From Hydrangea macrophylla (Eukaryota; Streptophyta; Magnoliopsida; Cornales; Hydrangeaceae): DNA of 64,000 nucleotides. The position numbers and the translations under genes are program-made. Positions 1-11,292 of this stretch are shown here, piece by piece. The stretch is from the NCBI GenBank assembly GCA_033977485.1, contig CM066994.1, positions 27,434,681-27,498,680 of the forward strand. Reading direction: 5' to 3'. Position 1 is the first letter of the stretch. The number at the start of each line of letters is the position of its first letter. Below the pieces are notes generated by a model. The model did not search any database, was not told the DNA's origin, and worked only from the letters and a program-made list of their open reading frames with translations.

Positions 1-1064
1 AAAATGGTGAAATTTCGCTAACTTTTTTTTTGTTAAGAATTTCATATCAACAATAGTACTAATTGTTTTATAGATTTCATTGAATAGATTCTGAAATATA
101 ATTTTTATATAAAAAAAAAATAATATATTGAAAGTTATAGATTTTACAAGTTTGAAAAAAAAAAGTCAGTTGACTTTCCCTAGAATGAGAAAAAAAAATG
201 TGAATGTGTATTTAGCTATGGGCATTTTTCTCGAAATTTTTCGCAAGGGACAAATATGTTTTTAATGGACCTAGTCCTACATATGTACCATGAAATGAAC
301 TTATCACTAATTGTTCCTAGGCAAAATTAATCTTACTAACAAGTCAAAGTAGATTGTTTTAAGGGATAATTAGGTTTCAGTCAATTTTATGGGGCAAATT
401 CAGAACTCAGGCAACTAATTTTCTGAAAAAATATCAACATGATAAAAAAAAAATTAGTAGGTCATCAACAAATTACAAAAACATCAACTTTTAAAGACTT
501 GATTTATGTTTCAAGCTACTTTATGTTTGCATATTGTAAACTTGTTCCAAAACATCATCAAGGGTGCTTCTAATGTTGTAATATGTTGCTCCTGACTTTG
601 TGAGGGCGTACTCCGGACTTTGCGCAGAATTGCTCCAACACGTTGTGAAAAGTTACACTCAACGTTATAAAAAATTACTCTGAATTGTGCCTTGATGACG
701 ACTTTAGCTTTTACCTAAAAATCTAACTTTTTTTCTTAATTTCGAAAAAGTAATAAACTGACTACTAAATTTTACACCAAAAGTCAACTGAAATCCTGTA
801 GTTATTCCTTATTTTAATACCCTCATTGAAACATTATTCTAGTGCTCCTACCTCAATGAGGTGGTATGGGCATTTCTTGTTCATTTAAATTTAAACGCAC
901 ACTCTTATTCTACAAACTTCTTGGAGTAGGATAACAAAACCCACACACACACCATACATTATGTTAGGAAAGTTCTATGATACATCCAAGTGGGGTTGGT
1001 CCAAAATATTTTAGTTAAGTGCCAAAATATTATCACTTAAGAACTAATTTTTCTTTAAAAGAGA
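1..1064. other. AT-rich spacer, no gene seen
   Basis: No reading frame of substance, no splice-bounded coding segment and no terminal repeats were found on either strand. The stretch consists of A/T runs and short low-complexity tracts. Confidence 0.6.
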
Positions 1065-1219
1065 GTAATTTTGCTCACTAAAAAATGGTCACTTATTGCT
1101 CAGACCTCCACTGGATGATAAATGTCCCATTTCAATCCTATTTTGCCCCTGTATTATCAATATAATTATTAGAATAGAATACATGTCAACCAGTGGAAGC
1201 CTGTGTGAGTAAAAAGCTC
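1065..1219. mobile_element. MITE-like element, copy 1 of a family also at 15498
   Basis: The left end AGAGTAATTTTGCTCACT mirrors the right end, whose reverse complement begins AGAGCTTTTTACTCACA. The interior aligns in inverted orientation with 15758-15866, sharing a tract around ATAATTATTAGAAT and a TTGCTCA motif. It has no coding capacity. No clean target-site duplication was identified, so the boundaries are approximate. Confidence 0.4.
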
Positions 1220-1900
1220 TATAAAACAAAATTGGTTTTTAAATTAACAAATTTTTGGACCGAAAGATACAATATTTTGACTTATGATACATCCTAAACC
1301 GCTAGAACGAATCATAGAAGATCCCTGTGTATTATAAATTTATAATGATGCGTTGCTCCTAAGAAAGCTAATGATTAATAGGTTTTTCTCACACAGAAGT
1401 CACGTGTCTAATTTTTCCCTCTTTTATGCGTTTTCTATGGAAGAAAGAAACCGGGGTCTAAAATTCCACTATTGGTGAACATGACATGTATGATGTATGC
1501 AATGAATCACAAAGGAACACATTCTAAGGTACATTTTTTTTTCTTAATTTTTTTCTTTGGATATATTGTAGTTTGAGAAAATTTCCAAGGAAATTACAAT
1601 TACAAGATTATAGGGAAGACAATGATCAACATTTAGTTAATTATATATAATGCGTAAATACCATTATGCTTTTTTAATTTGTTATCTAACTAAAGACTTT
1701 CTTTTTTATTTTTTTAAGAAAAGAAAAATCAAAATTTAAAGCATAATTCTTTTACACCAAAAGACTTTTAAAATATTGAACTACATTTCAAAGTTAAAAT
1801 CCAAACGAAAATTTTGTTTCAAAAGTATGTGAAATATTTAAATTTTTTTCACAAGTATGTTACAAAATGCTATCAAAAACATTATTTGAACAAATCAAAT

Positions 1901-2110
1901 CACTACAAGAAAACGGGCATTTTGTGACAATAATGTTTGTGACGGATGCAATTATGTCACCAAAAACTTATTTGGGACGTATTCTGTGACGGATATGTAT
2001 TCGACACAAATAAATTATTATTTGTGGCGGAAACGCACCTACCCGACACAAAAATATTTCTATTCGTGAAGGAAACACACCTATCTAAAATAAATAAAAA
2101 ATTCTGCTAA
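1901..2110 (+). mobile_element. CACTA (En/Spm) 5' terminus, isolated
   Basis: It begins CACTACAAGAAAAC, the typical plant CACTA terminus, followed by subterminal repeats of the type TTTGTGACGG and GACACAAATAA. The first 200 bases match the left end of the large CACTA element at 18673 in motif order. No matching right end (TTTTCTTGTAGTG or similar) was found before that element. It is therefore either a truncated copy or a degraded one whose 3' end cannot be recognised. Confidence 0.65.
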
Positions 2111-3409
2111 TAGGCGCGACTTTTTGGGCTCCATATGCCAAATCTTTTGGGATATACAAAAAAGCAAAGAGCTCAAATCGGCGACACCCTCTCTTCCTCT
2201 CCCGACGACGCCACTCCCTGCAACCACCACCCCCAGCGACATTACTCCTGGTGCCTCCACTCTCCACGCCTCCACTCATGCGATTTGAAGGCACTCCTTT
2301 CTATCTTCTTCGACATTTCTATCTTCTAAACCCTAACCTTGTTCGGCAATCGATCACAAACCGCGTCAAAAAATCCAAACACAACCACAAATCTCCAAAA
2401 AAAAAAAAAAAAAAACAGAACTCTCTGATTTGGTTTATATATATAACATGTAAAACGATTTACATACATGATTTAGATATATATGTATATATATTACACG
2501 ATTTATATATATACATAAAAACAATTTATATACACATAAATGCAGACTCTTCAAAAATCTCTCTTTCTAAGAAATCTGCAAAATCGTCTTTAAGATTTTT
2601 AGTCTTCTCGCTGAGATTCTGTCATGCCCCGCAGTAGCAAAAATAGGAAAAATTAATTCTTTTTTGGACCAGTAGGCCATGATAGTTGAAAGTCAGCACA
2701 TTGTCCATATTGAGTTGCCCCATAGAAAGTTTCATCTAAGGATTGGAGAGGTTTGACGTGTAGCTACGAAGTTTGTATTGCTTATTTTTATGTTTTCTTA
2801 CTTCTGTGTTCAACAATAAAACAATGGAAACACACATTTCAAATTTTCTTTTTTCTTGTTTTCCGTTCCATTTTTTTCTTCTCTAGATCCACAAACCAAA
2901 TAGAGTCTAACAACACAGTTGCAAGGAATTAGACTGATAACTTGGTTCATTAGTTGGCATTCATGTCTACAAAAAAAGAGATGCAATTGCAAATGAGGAT
3001 TGATCTTAGTCAACACAGCATAAGATGATAAATAAGAGTAATAGATTGAACTGCACCAAAGTCCAAAAGCTCTACTCTAAATTTGTTCTGGGCCAATTTT
3101 CTCTTAGCCCACTTATTTAACTGGCTGGCCTCTAATTGACATGCACTTATTTAACAGGCTGCATGGCCTCTAATTCACAGGATTTTTTATTTTTACTAAG
3201 CCCACTCATCGAACGAGCACCACTATAATTCACATGATTATGTGATGCAAGGCATCTATCGGATAATGCTCTCCGATTTGTATCACAGCTTTAGATCTCA
3301 AATGTTTTAGTAGTTGTACCACCACATGTCATGATAGTTTTTTATGGTACCACATACCATTGTATGCTGTAAAATTGACAAAGCATTTGAAAAACAAAGC
3401 ATAAATAAT
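2111..3409. other. Spacer; GC-richer tract then low-complexity AT
   Basis: Positions 2150-2345 are richer in C and look like an untranslated leader or a captured exon (CTAAACCCTAACC near 2327), directly inside the 1901 CACTA terminus. An A-run (2397-2414) and TATATA tracts to 2540 follow. No protein similarity was recognised, and 2640-3409 holds nothing identifiable. Confidence 0.45.
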
Positions 3410-3961
3410 TAGGGTTGCAACTCGGGCGGATTGGGCTTCATTTTATGTCTGTCCGGCCTAAACCCAAGTTTTACTGGATTCTACCCAAACATGAGCCCGA
3501 GTTCGACTTAAGCCTGACCAATCCAACCCAAGCCCGACTTGTGTTTTAGTACCAAAACTGAGCCCCGAGCCCGAATTGCAGTAGACAAATAACAACTAAT
3601 AGAGTATTAAACGTAGTTTATTTTTATGGTTTAGATTGAGAAAAAGACTTAATCTATCGACTTAGTTTTCAAATAAGATCAATTAATATTTTCGTTAGTA
3701 AAAAGTACTCCCAAGGTTAAAAATAATACATAGTAGAATACAACATAACTATACATATAAAAATAGAAATTTATATGTACGGGCTCAGGCTTAGGTACTC
3801 GAGTTATTAATCTCTCTGCCCAAGCCCAACTCAAATCCTATTCGGGCTTGAACTTTCAAGCCCAGGCCCACCCAAGATACATAAAAAATTGTCCAAGAAC
3901 AAATAAATTACGTGTTGGGTTCGGGCCGAGTTCGGGTTGTCCCGTCCAAGGTGCAGCCCTA
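3410..3961. mobile_element. Non-autonomous TIR element, probably hAT
   Basis: The ends TAGGGTTGCAACTCGGGC and (reverse complement) TAGGGCTGCACCTTGGACG form terminal inverted repeats, followed inward by dispersed copies of CGGGCTT and AAGCCCGA. TAGGG-type ends with internal RCCCGA repeats are typical of small plant hAT derivatives. There is no coding capacity. A clean 8-bp duplication was not found, so the class is inferred. Confidence 0.5.
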
Positions 3962-3969
3962 AGTATTAC

Positions 3970-4520
3970 GGTAATGCTGTGAATCTAAAATGAAAAATGC
4001 TATGGTTCCCAAATTGGGGACATCCCAAAAATTACGGGGGTGACATCAATCACATGTAGTTGCACGACTACTGGCTACTGCCACAATATGTGGCACAACT
4101 GTCACATAAGTTGGGAACCAAATTTGGGAAGTATAGCATTACTCTCAAGGTAACGCTATGAATCGAATTTGAGTACTGCTATGGTTTACAAATTTGGGGC
4201 ATCGCAAATATTATGGTAGTAGTACCACATATGCACGACCACTGCCACAACATCGTTTGCATATGTTGCATTTGAGAACTACATTTGAGAATTAAATTTG
4301 AAATTCAATTTGAAAATCATGACATTACTCATCTCATGAGATGACATACAATATGGAAAGAGTGACTCGAATCTATGATATCGCAAATACTATGAAAATA
4401 GTATCAAATACAATTGATCGGTAGGATCACAACTGTTGCCACGACATTGGGTACAATTCCCAAACATGTTATCAAATTTAAGATTCAAAATTTGTAACCG
4501 CGGAATTGCTCATTGTCAAG
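3970..4520. repeat. Three tandem diverged copies of a MITE
   Basis: Copy 1 (about 3970-4147) and copy 2 (about 4148-4331) align as direct repeats: both carry a GGTAAYGCTRTGAATC start and a GCTATGGTT..CAAATT..GGGCATC core. A more degraded third copy covers about 4370-4520. Copy 1 also has inverted ends (AATGCTATGGTTCCCAAATT against AATGCTATACTTCCCAAATT). The arrangement suggests duplication after insertion. Confidence 0.5.
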
Positions 4521-4578
4521 ATAGCAAGCTAGAAGAAAGATAAACACCACCTTGGAATATGACCCAAAGAAAAAGAAA

Positions 4579-4773
4579 GAGTAATACTTGTGACACAACC
4601 AAAAGACACAATATTGGGACACAACCCTCATTTTGTGTCTATCTCTCTCCTGACGGGCCTCACAGTGCCAGTGGATCCCACAATACCCACTAGGACCACT
4701 AAGAGAGAGATAGACACAAAATGAAGATTGTGTCCCAAAGTTGTACCTTTTAATTGTGTCTCAAGTATTACTC
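4579..4773. mobile_element. Mutator-like MITE with 9-bp TSD
   Basis: The ends GAGTAATACTTGTGACACAA and (reverse complement) GAGTAATACTTGAGACACAA form TIRs of about 45 bp. Flanks are AAAAAGAAA (4570-4578) and AGAAAGAAA (4774-4782), an 8/9 match, which fits a Mutator-superfamily 9-bp duplication. It contains no ORF and folds into a long hairpin. Confidence 0.7.
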
Positions 4774-4782
4774 AGAAAGAAA

Positions 4783-5937
4783 CTCTCAAAGTGATATTAC
4801 ATTGGTACATAACTGGGTGCAAATGAACGATCAAGAGTTAAAATTGATTCTCCGTTAACATTATATTTTGTTACACAATTATAATAGTCATGCTTTTGAC
4901 CCGAAAAATAAATTATCCATCAAACCAAATGGTTCAAAGACAACAAAAAAAAAAAAAAAAAACCTTCCGAGGAGCTGTTTGAGAAGACATAAAATCAGTG
5001 CTGTTATCGATTCGCTAGTTACTTGATTCTACTATTTAAGCATTTAATTGGTACATGCCATTTTACTGTCAAATGTATTGAAAATAACAAAAAAACAAGT
5101 TAAAATTGAAATCTGGTGACCCCACTAGTTTATATGTTCCTCTATATATATTATATTGAGAATCAAATTTAAGAATAGTACAATTTTTCCTTTCACATTG
5201 TGTTGCAAGGACGTAGGCTGAAATTAACTTTCAAAACTAATTAAATTTGCAATAAAACACTGTATCATATAAAGGCCGGACACAGATACACCGATACGGC
5301 GACGACACGACACGATACAAACACATGGACACAATAAATCCTAAGAAATTAGATATCGACACTCTAAAAAAAGGATTCATAAAATATCGTGTGCGACATA
5401 TTACCTTATTAAAAGTGTCAATTCTTCCTAGATTGCAACCCATAACAAAGTATTTGATTCAACGTACATGAACGTGGTCCATATCTTTCCATCCCGCAAG
5501 GACCGTAGCCACTGTCAAAAAGTGGGCCCAAAGCAAAAGACAGAGATGAAATAAGACAATGTCAAACAGTGGACCCAAAGCTATTATTAAAAACAAACAG
5601 TGGGCCCAAAGCAAAATACAAAGATCAAATAAGAAGCAAACAAACAAAATTTCTCTCTCGCTAACTGCCCTAGACGGTTTTATTGACCTCTCCCTTGACT
5701 ACATCCACGTGAATACAAACTCAAAGACCACCACTACATGGTAACTCGAAGGAAAGAATATTTCAACTGGTCCTATAATTTCTCTATCTTAGTTTTGTTT
5801 CTTTCTATATTTGGCTTCATGCATGGAAAAGTACAAAAAACATTAAACAAAAAACCAAAGCATACAATAAATACACTTTCCTCAAATTTCCGAATCCGTA
5901 CAAAAATTAATTTACCATTTTCTTGTATATATTTGAT
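4783..5937. other. Spacer without recognisable gene
   Basis: Only a short internal direct repeat (GTGGGCCCAAAGCAAAA-type units, about 5522-5620) stands out. Several weak short frames exist, but none has recognisable domains or codon structure. Confidence 0.5.
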
Positions 5938-6159
5938 GAATAATATTTGGGACACAATTTTTCACACAATTTTTGAGATACGATCCAAAAAAAATGCTTA
6001 TCTCTGTTTTGTGATGTCACTAGACCCCACAGTGACACGAGAGTGACATAGGAGAGAGATAGACACAGTTTTTGAGTTGTGACACAAAGAGAGAGATATA
6101 CACATTTTTTGAGTTGTGTCTCAAAAGTTATGTGAATGGTTGTCTCCCAAGTATTGCTC
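5938..6159. mobile_element. Mutator-like MITE, related to the 4579 copy
   Basis: The left end GAATAATATTTGGGACACAA and right end (reverse complement) GAGCAATACTTGGGAGACAA form TIRs. Flanks are ATATTTGAT (5929-5937) and GTATTTGAT (6160-6168), 8 of 9 identical. Internal GAGAGAGATAGACACA tracts are shared with the element at 4579. It lies about 185 bp beyond the 3' end of the WRKY coding region. Confidence 0.65.
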
Positions 6160-6344
6160 GTATTTGATTTGACAATTTAGACCAAAATCATTCAAAAGGG
6201 AAAAAAAAAAAAAAAAAACAAAGAACATGTATATAATGATTATTCAACTTCCAACACCTAATAAAATTTTGTAAGAAAGGCCCAAAGGCCAATAAATTGA
6301 GAAGATCAACTGGATCACTGCTTAATTTCTCCGAAAACTTGACC

Positions 6345-7427
6345 TCATGTTGACTTTATTATTCCATTGCTAGTGTTGTTGCTAGCTGCTACGCTGCCAT
6401 TGTTGTTGTCGCTGGAGGCGGTGGTGTTGTTTGGATTTGCACCACCAATGATCGATTTAATGGCTGCCACTAGAGCTGCGGTGAAGTTTGGATCAGCGGT
6501 TATCGCGGTCACGGCGTCTTCCAATGAGTTTGGTTGTCCGTTGAGGATTGGTGGCGTCAGCGGTGGTTGGTGACCTAATTGGGCCGTTTCTACATCATGT
6601 CCAGACATTTGAAGGGCCGAAAACTTTGACTGGCTACACAATGCCTGGCCCAATATTTGAGGTAGCAGAGCAGCCGATGAGCCCGAAAATTTTTGATGCG
6701 TGTTCGAGAAGGGGACATGGAATTGGTTTGGTGGCCTTTGGAGTTGTAGTGCGTTCGGATTTTGGGTGAGGTCCAAAGTAATTGTAGGAAATGGTGCCGA
6801 GGCAGAAATTGTGGCCATGCTTGGCGAGTAAGGGAGAAGAGATCTAGCTAGGAAATTCGAGTTCATTAGGCCATCTGCGCTTGACATTGATCCAGAAAGC
6901 AGCATTTGCGCTGCTGCTGATGTTGTCGATGCCATTGTCATTGCTGCCGGTGGCAACGGGTGATTGTGGTTACCCTCGTATGTTGTAATGAGGATTGTTC
7001 GATCTTCTGCACATCTTTGTACCTGTTATATAATGCCAAATATATACTTTGATTAGAAACTAGAAAGTTAAAAGTGTACGATTGAGTTGTATATGTATTG
7101 TATATATCTTGTTACCTACCAACCAGTGTGGTATAACAACAATGCGTTCATTTTTAACAGACACGAAAATTCTATCAGTTCACTATTTTACTTATATCAG
7201 AGCACTGATGTAATTTAGTTTTGGATCCTGTGTGAAGTTACTATAGTGTTTCATTTCAATGAGGTGGTAGAGATTTTTTTTAGTACTGAAGGCACGCAAA
7301 GTTATCAAGTACTGAAGGCATATTGAGTTAGTTATTGGCCGAAGACATGCATGTTTAGAATTATTCAGCAGTGCATTTGTATAGCTAAGTATAAAGTATT
7401 AGTACTAAATTTCAAAGACAAAAACAA

Positions 7428-7487
<60 letters not shown>

Positions 7488-10400
7488 TGATGAACACACA
7501 TACCTGTTTACGAACCGGGCAACCGGTGGCCATGGTGCAACGATAGTATGCTCGAGGACAGGGGTTTCCTTTTGCCATCTTTTGTCCATACTTTCGCCAT
7601 TGACACCCATCAGTAATCTACGGAGTCATCAGGAAAAAAAAAGTCAACATTCTATCAAAATCAACTGAAATAAACTAATTCATAATATTTATTTATTTTA
7701 GATTTTTTTGGGTACCATGCCTACATGCATCTTACACTGAATGAAAATAAGTCTTTTGAATTGAACTCATGCCCCTACAAACACAAGGGGACCCACTTCA
7801 CGTGATTGGGTCCCAAATCTTGGGTCCTATTTAAAGAATCTATCCTTATTGGTTGAAGGATACCACATAAGTATGCCACGTGACGTAACACCTTCATAAT
7901 ATCAAGAAAAAAAAATTTTATCTGGATGTGCCAACCTACTTTCATATATAAGAGTATGCATATTTCTGTTGTAGAAAAAGTTATATATTGTTACTTCATA
8001 ATAATGAGGACCTTAAAGTAATTCTTCAAATTAAATGAGCTAAAGTAAATTATTGGGAGATACAAAATTCACCCGCCTAATGACTTTCCACACCCACTTA
8101 CATGTATGATGCATTGAAGAGTTCTACATTTGACATCACTCAGTTATTTTAGAAACTCCCAAGTTAATTTAGTGATTTAGTACTCTTTAATTTAATTTAT
8201 ATTTTTTCATTTACAAAATTAATTTAGTAATCACATTTATGCAGGTGGTAAAGACTTTTTTGTTCACTGAAAAAGAGCAATGTTGGGCTGGGATCCTCGG
8301 CGCCGCACAATCCGTGAAAATATCATGTGGTTCTGTTAGTGCCACGTAGGCGCTGCCAAGACCCTTGCGGCCGACGATCCTTAGGCCAAATTTTATATCT
8401 CAAATTTGGTTTTCAATACATGTTGCAATGGGACAATCTTCACTTCAATAATGTTATTGTGGGACTCTTTTAACATAGAGCAATGAAAATTAAATGGACC
8501 ACTACCATATATGTTGGGAATGACATTTGAGATACACATTTGAGAAGCATAACATTAGTCCAAACAAAACCATGCTTTGAGTTATACATATATAGAGGTC
8601 GTCTTAATTAGGTGCGGTCGTCTGTTTACAAAATTTACTTTTAGCGACAAAAAATTCGTCGCTAAAGATGAAGAACATGTCACCGAAGGTGTAGTTCACC
8701 TTTAGCGACGAATTTTTTGTCGCTAAAAGTGCACCGCACCTGAGACTTTCCATATATATATATATATATATATATGTATTTACCATGGGTGCCTCTGAAC
8801 GGGCTCGGACCGAGACTCGAGCTTTCCTCATAGTAGCCTCAGTGGTTTGTTCATCAACATTCATTGAAGGGCTAAATCTGATCACCTTATTAGGCCCTCC
8901 ATTTTCTGTACTAATTGACTCTCTTCTATTTTCTCTTTCTCCATCTTCATACAAATCCTTAGAAAGTACTGAACCCTCATCTCCATGATCAGCCATAGAG
9001 GCTAGCCCCAGATCTATGAATTGTCTGGGGACTATTAACCCTCCATCACCATTGATTTTTTTATCTTCACAAGAACTTATATCAATCGTCCGATGATCGG
9101 ACTTCTCAGCCTTATGATCTTCTTGTTGCTGGATTAGTTTCATCAGATGGGTCTGAAGTGTGTTGTAATTTGTGGTGACTTGATTAAGCATGTCTCTTAA
9201 CCGTTGATTCTCTGTGTTCAATCTTGCCACGTCAGCTTGAAGATTTGCCAGCTATAAAATCAGTAGAGAATTTCATTTTGACATGGTTAGTGTTAGATTT
9301 ATTTGGAAAATTGAAAGGGAAAAAAAATTTATGAAAAATTCAAATACAATCCATGGAATCAAGGAATCAATGCACATACAAAAACACACATTTTTTTGAC
9401 ACAAAGTGTCATCTGGTCATTGATTGGCGTGAGCTCCACTATCGAACACATCTCAGTCATTGATTTTCGATGGCCGAGATGCGTTCGGTGGTGAGACCCG
9501 CCCCAACCAATGACCGGATGACATTTTGTGTCAAAAAGTACGTATGTCAAACATTCCCAAATTAAAATCCAACCCAAATACAGATACACAACACCCACCA
9601 ACCCACCCCCCCCACACACACATATATAGGGCGAGACTCTTAGGTGCACTGGGTAAGTGTGCACTGGACTTTTTAGTACTCTACAAAATCCACAAATTAG
9701 CAGGGTAGCCCGTGGGTTTTTTAGGATTAAAAGTCCAGTGCCTGTTACCCGGTGCACCTGAAAGTCGTTCCCTATACGGTGAGACTCTTAAGTGAACAAG
9801 GTTGAGTGAACATAATTCAATGAATAATGTTTTTTAACCTAAAAAAACTCGCGAGTAAAATTTTTTCAAGCTAAAAAAACATGTTCATTGATTATGTTGA
9901 CCTCACCCTTTCCATATATATATATATATATATATATCTACGACACCCTTTCTTATATATTTTTAGGGTTTTGTTAACATGTGCCTTTAAGGTATATGTT
10001 AAGGTTTCAAAAATGGAAATAAACAAATAAGACAAACATTGAACCTCACACCAGACACTGAAACTCACACTGTACCCCTTGTTTATTTCTACTTTTAAAA
10101 CCTTATCATATGCCCTAAGGTCACGTGTTAACAAAACCCATATTTTTATAACCCACCAAAGGAGTGGATGAGAACTCATGTGAATCATGTTCTTACCTCA
10201 GCTTAGATTTCAAAAAATTCATGAATATCAAATCCAAACCAAGGAAACAATAATAAAACAGATACACAACTCAAACAGACATGTGTGTATATACATATAT
10301 ATATATATATGTAGAGTGAATTGACATATATAGTTAATTTAGATCATCTCTGAAACTGAAATTGAAATAAATTCATGAAATTTCATATCCAACCCATGCA

Positions 10401-10921
10401 AGCAATACAGATACATAACACACCCACACACATAACATATATATATATATATACACAAGGACTTACAAACACACAGAGTACACTGTCGAATCAGTTCTTA
10501 CCGCAGTCTTAGCTCTCTTATCTTCAGATTTAGGCGACATATCATCATCCACCATTGATTGATCACTAGTGTTACCAGTAACAAGGTGCAATCCAGTCTA
10601 TACAAAGTAAAAGAAATATATATATATATATATATATCAAACCCAATTCAGTAAATCTAATTAATCTAGCTAAAATCGATAAACAAAGTCATAAAAAAAT
10701 TCAATTGGGTATCTCACATTCACATTGAAATCCAATTCCGTCAATTCATCAATCAATTCCTTCTTATCAACGGTGGTTGGGCCACCACCACCTTTCTTAT
10801 CAGCGAAGAAATCCATTTCATCAATGACCGTCCGATGAAGATCGGACGGCTCAGGATTGTTCTGATCATTGAGATTCATTGGGAATTGGAAAATGCGTAT
10901 TTGTGATTTACAAGTTTCCAT
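6345..10921 (-). CDS. WRKY6-like: WRKY transcription factor, group IIb (WRKY6/31/42 type), five exons
   Basis: Nuclear DNA-binding regulator; this family binds W-box (TTGAC) promoter elements and controls stress, phosphate and senescence genes. Exons on the minus strand: 10718-10921, 10502-10597, 8784-9251, 7504-7617, 6345-7022. All four introns are GT-AG and in phase 0, giving 519 codons from the ATG at 10921. Exon 3 opens with a leucine-rich coiled coil ([18 protein letters not shown]) typical of group II. Exon 4 carries WRKYGQK, and exons 4-5 the zinc ligands C-X5-C-X23-H-X-H ending in NHNH. The intron after PVRKQ is the V-type position diagnostic of groups IIa/IIb. The C-terminus has the family's [11 protein letters not shown] and [11 protein letters not shown] blocks. 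The start is doubtful: homology continues upstream of 10921 but is interrupted (see 10939-11031). Introns 2 and 3 are loaded with MITEs. WRKY class is certain; the exact orthologue is inferred. Confidence 0.9.
7427..7484. repeat. (TA)n(GA)n microsatellite in last WRKY intron
   Basis: About 12 TA units run directly into about 17 GA units, ending 20 bp from the splice donor of the WRKYGQK exon (donor at 7503, minus strand). Confidence 0.9.
8595..8751. mobile_element. Hairpin MITE next to a (TA)n tract, in WRKY intron 3
   Basis: The terminal zones carry AGGTGCGGT in inverse orientation. Inside, each arm contains a near-perfect palindrome based on TTTAGCGACGAATTTTT. Its right edge abuts the (TA)n tract 8752-8775, which sits just upstream (+ strand) of the exon 3 splice donor at 8783. 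The outer sequence GTCTCAGGTGC resembles the MITEs at 9627 and 9772. Confidence 0.6.
9373..9560. mobile_element. MITE of the TTTTTTGACACAAA family, in WRKY intron 2
   Basis: Inverted arms carry TTTTTTGACACAAAGTGTCAT on the left and GACATTTTGTGTCAAAAA on the right. The interior (ATGCGTTCGGTGGTG..CCAATGACC) matches the element at 15561. The right end is (reverse complement) GGGAATGTTTGACA. The left boundary and duplication are unclear. Confidence 0.55.
9627..9768. mobile_element. MITE flanked by TATA, in WRKY intron 2
   Basis: TIRs AGGGCGAGACTCTTAGGTGC and (reverse complement) AGGGAACGACTTTCAGGTGC are followed by a second inverted block containing GCACTGGACT/AGTCCAGTGC. The element sits between TATATA and ATA, so it seems to have entered a TA repeat. 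It is non-coding. Confidence 0.6.
9772..9915. mobile_element. MITE adjacent to (TA)n, in WRKY intron 2
   Basis: The left end GGTGAGACTCTTAAGTGAAC and right end (reverse complement) GGAAAGGGTGAGGTCAACA flank inverted arms containing CAATGAATAATG/ATTGATTATG. The centre is ACTCGCGAGT, a perfect palindrome. The right edge runs straight into (TA)n 9916-9938. Confidence 0.5.
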
Positions 10922-10938
10922 AGGCTCAAGCTCAACCT

Positions 10939-11031
10939 TCAATTGGGAAAACGAATCGATGACACTGGGCTTGTGTTGAAATAATTGGATCTAATCTGAA
11001 TCAATGAAGAGTCCACTTCCCCATTGGCCAT
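10939..11031 (-). pseudogene. Disrupted N-terminal coding segment of the WRKY gene / possible uORF
   Basis: An ATG at 11031 opens MANGEVDSS... and ends at TGA (10941-10939) after 30 codons, 17 bases before the ATG at 10921. Read in the frame of exon 1, the same DNA gives GLFIDSD, then TAG (10993-10991), then IQLFQHKPSVIDSFSQ running into exon 1. That resembles the conserved start of WRKY6/31/42 proteins (MA-G-GL-DSD-..-HKP-V--SF). The ancestral start thus appears broken by a shift after codon 4 and a nonsense codon. In a transcript it would act as a short upstream ORF. A sequencing error cannot be excluded. Confidence 0.6.
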
Positions 11032-11050
11032 GAATCGAGAAAACAGGTAT

Positions 11051-11051
11051 G

Positions 11052-11115
<64 letters not shown>
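11051..11115. repeat. (TA)n(GA)n microsatellite upstream of the WRKY start
   Basis: About nine TA units pass directly into more than 20 GA units within 30 bp of the upstream ATG. On the transcript strand it is a CT-rich leader tract. A G-run (11265-11292) follows further upstream. Confidence 0.9.
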
Positions 11116-11120
<5 letters not shown>

Positions 11121-11264
11121 CGTGTGTTAAGTGCGTTTAGAGAGAGAAAGAGAGAGAGGGGGTCCGAAGTCTTTTAACGGTGACAATGGACTCGGCAATA
11201 AAAAGGGGGGTGCTGAGACTTGAGATGAAGACCAAATACAAGTAGTGTGTGTGTATTTATGTGG

Positions 11265-11292
11265 GGGTGGGGGGGGGGGGGGGGGGGGGGGG
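11265..11292. repeat. Poly-G run
   Basis: A nearly uninterrupted G tract (28 bases with one T) lies in the presumed leader or promoter of the WRKY gene. It is poly-C on the transcribed minus strand. Confidence 0.85.

Noticed and set aside
2251..2637. 128-codon plus-strand frame
   Set aside because: Driven by an A-run and TATA tracts (Lys and Ile/Tyr repeats); no domain and no start context.
7365..7610. Minus-strand frame through the WRKYGQK exon region, and its plus-strand counterpart at 7351-7668
   Set aside because: Wrong frames over a genuine WRKY exon plus a TA/GA microsatellite; the correct exon frame gives WRKYGQK.
8284..8570. One or two further MITEs in WRKY intron 3
   Set aside because: Inverted matches (GGGATCCTCGGC/GACGATCC; ATCTCAAATTTG/CATTTGAGAT) are weak and no target duplication was found.
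10940..10942. TTG at 10942 as the WRKY start
   Set aside because: Not an ATG; homology extends upstream but is interrupted. The first in-frame ATG is at 10921.
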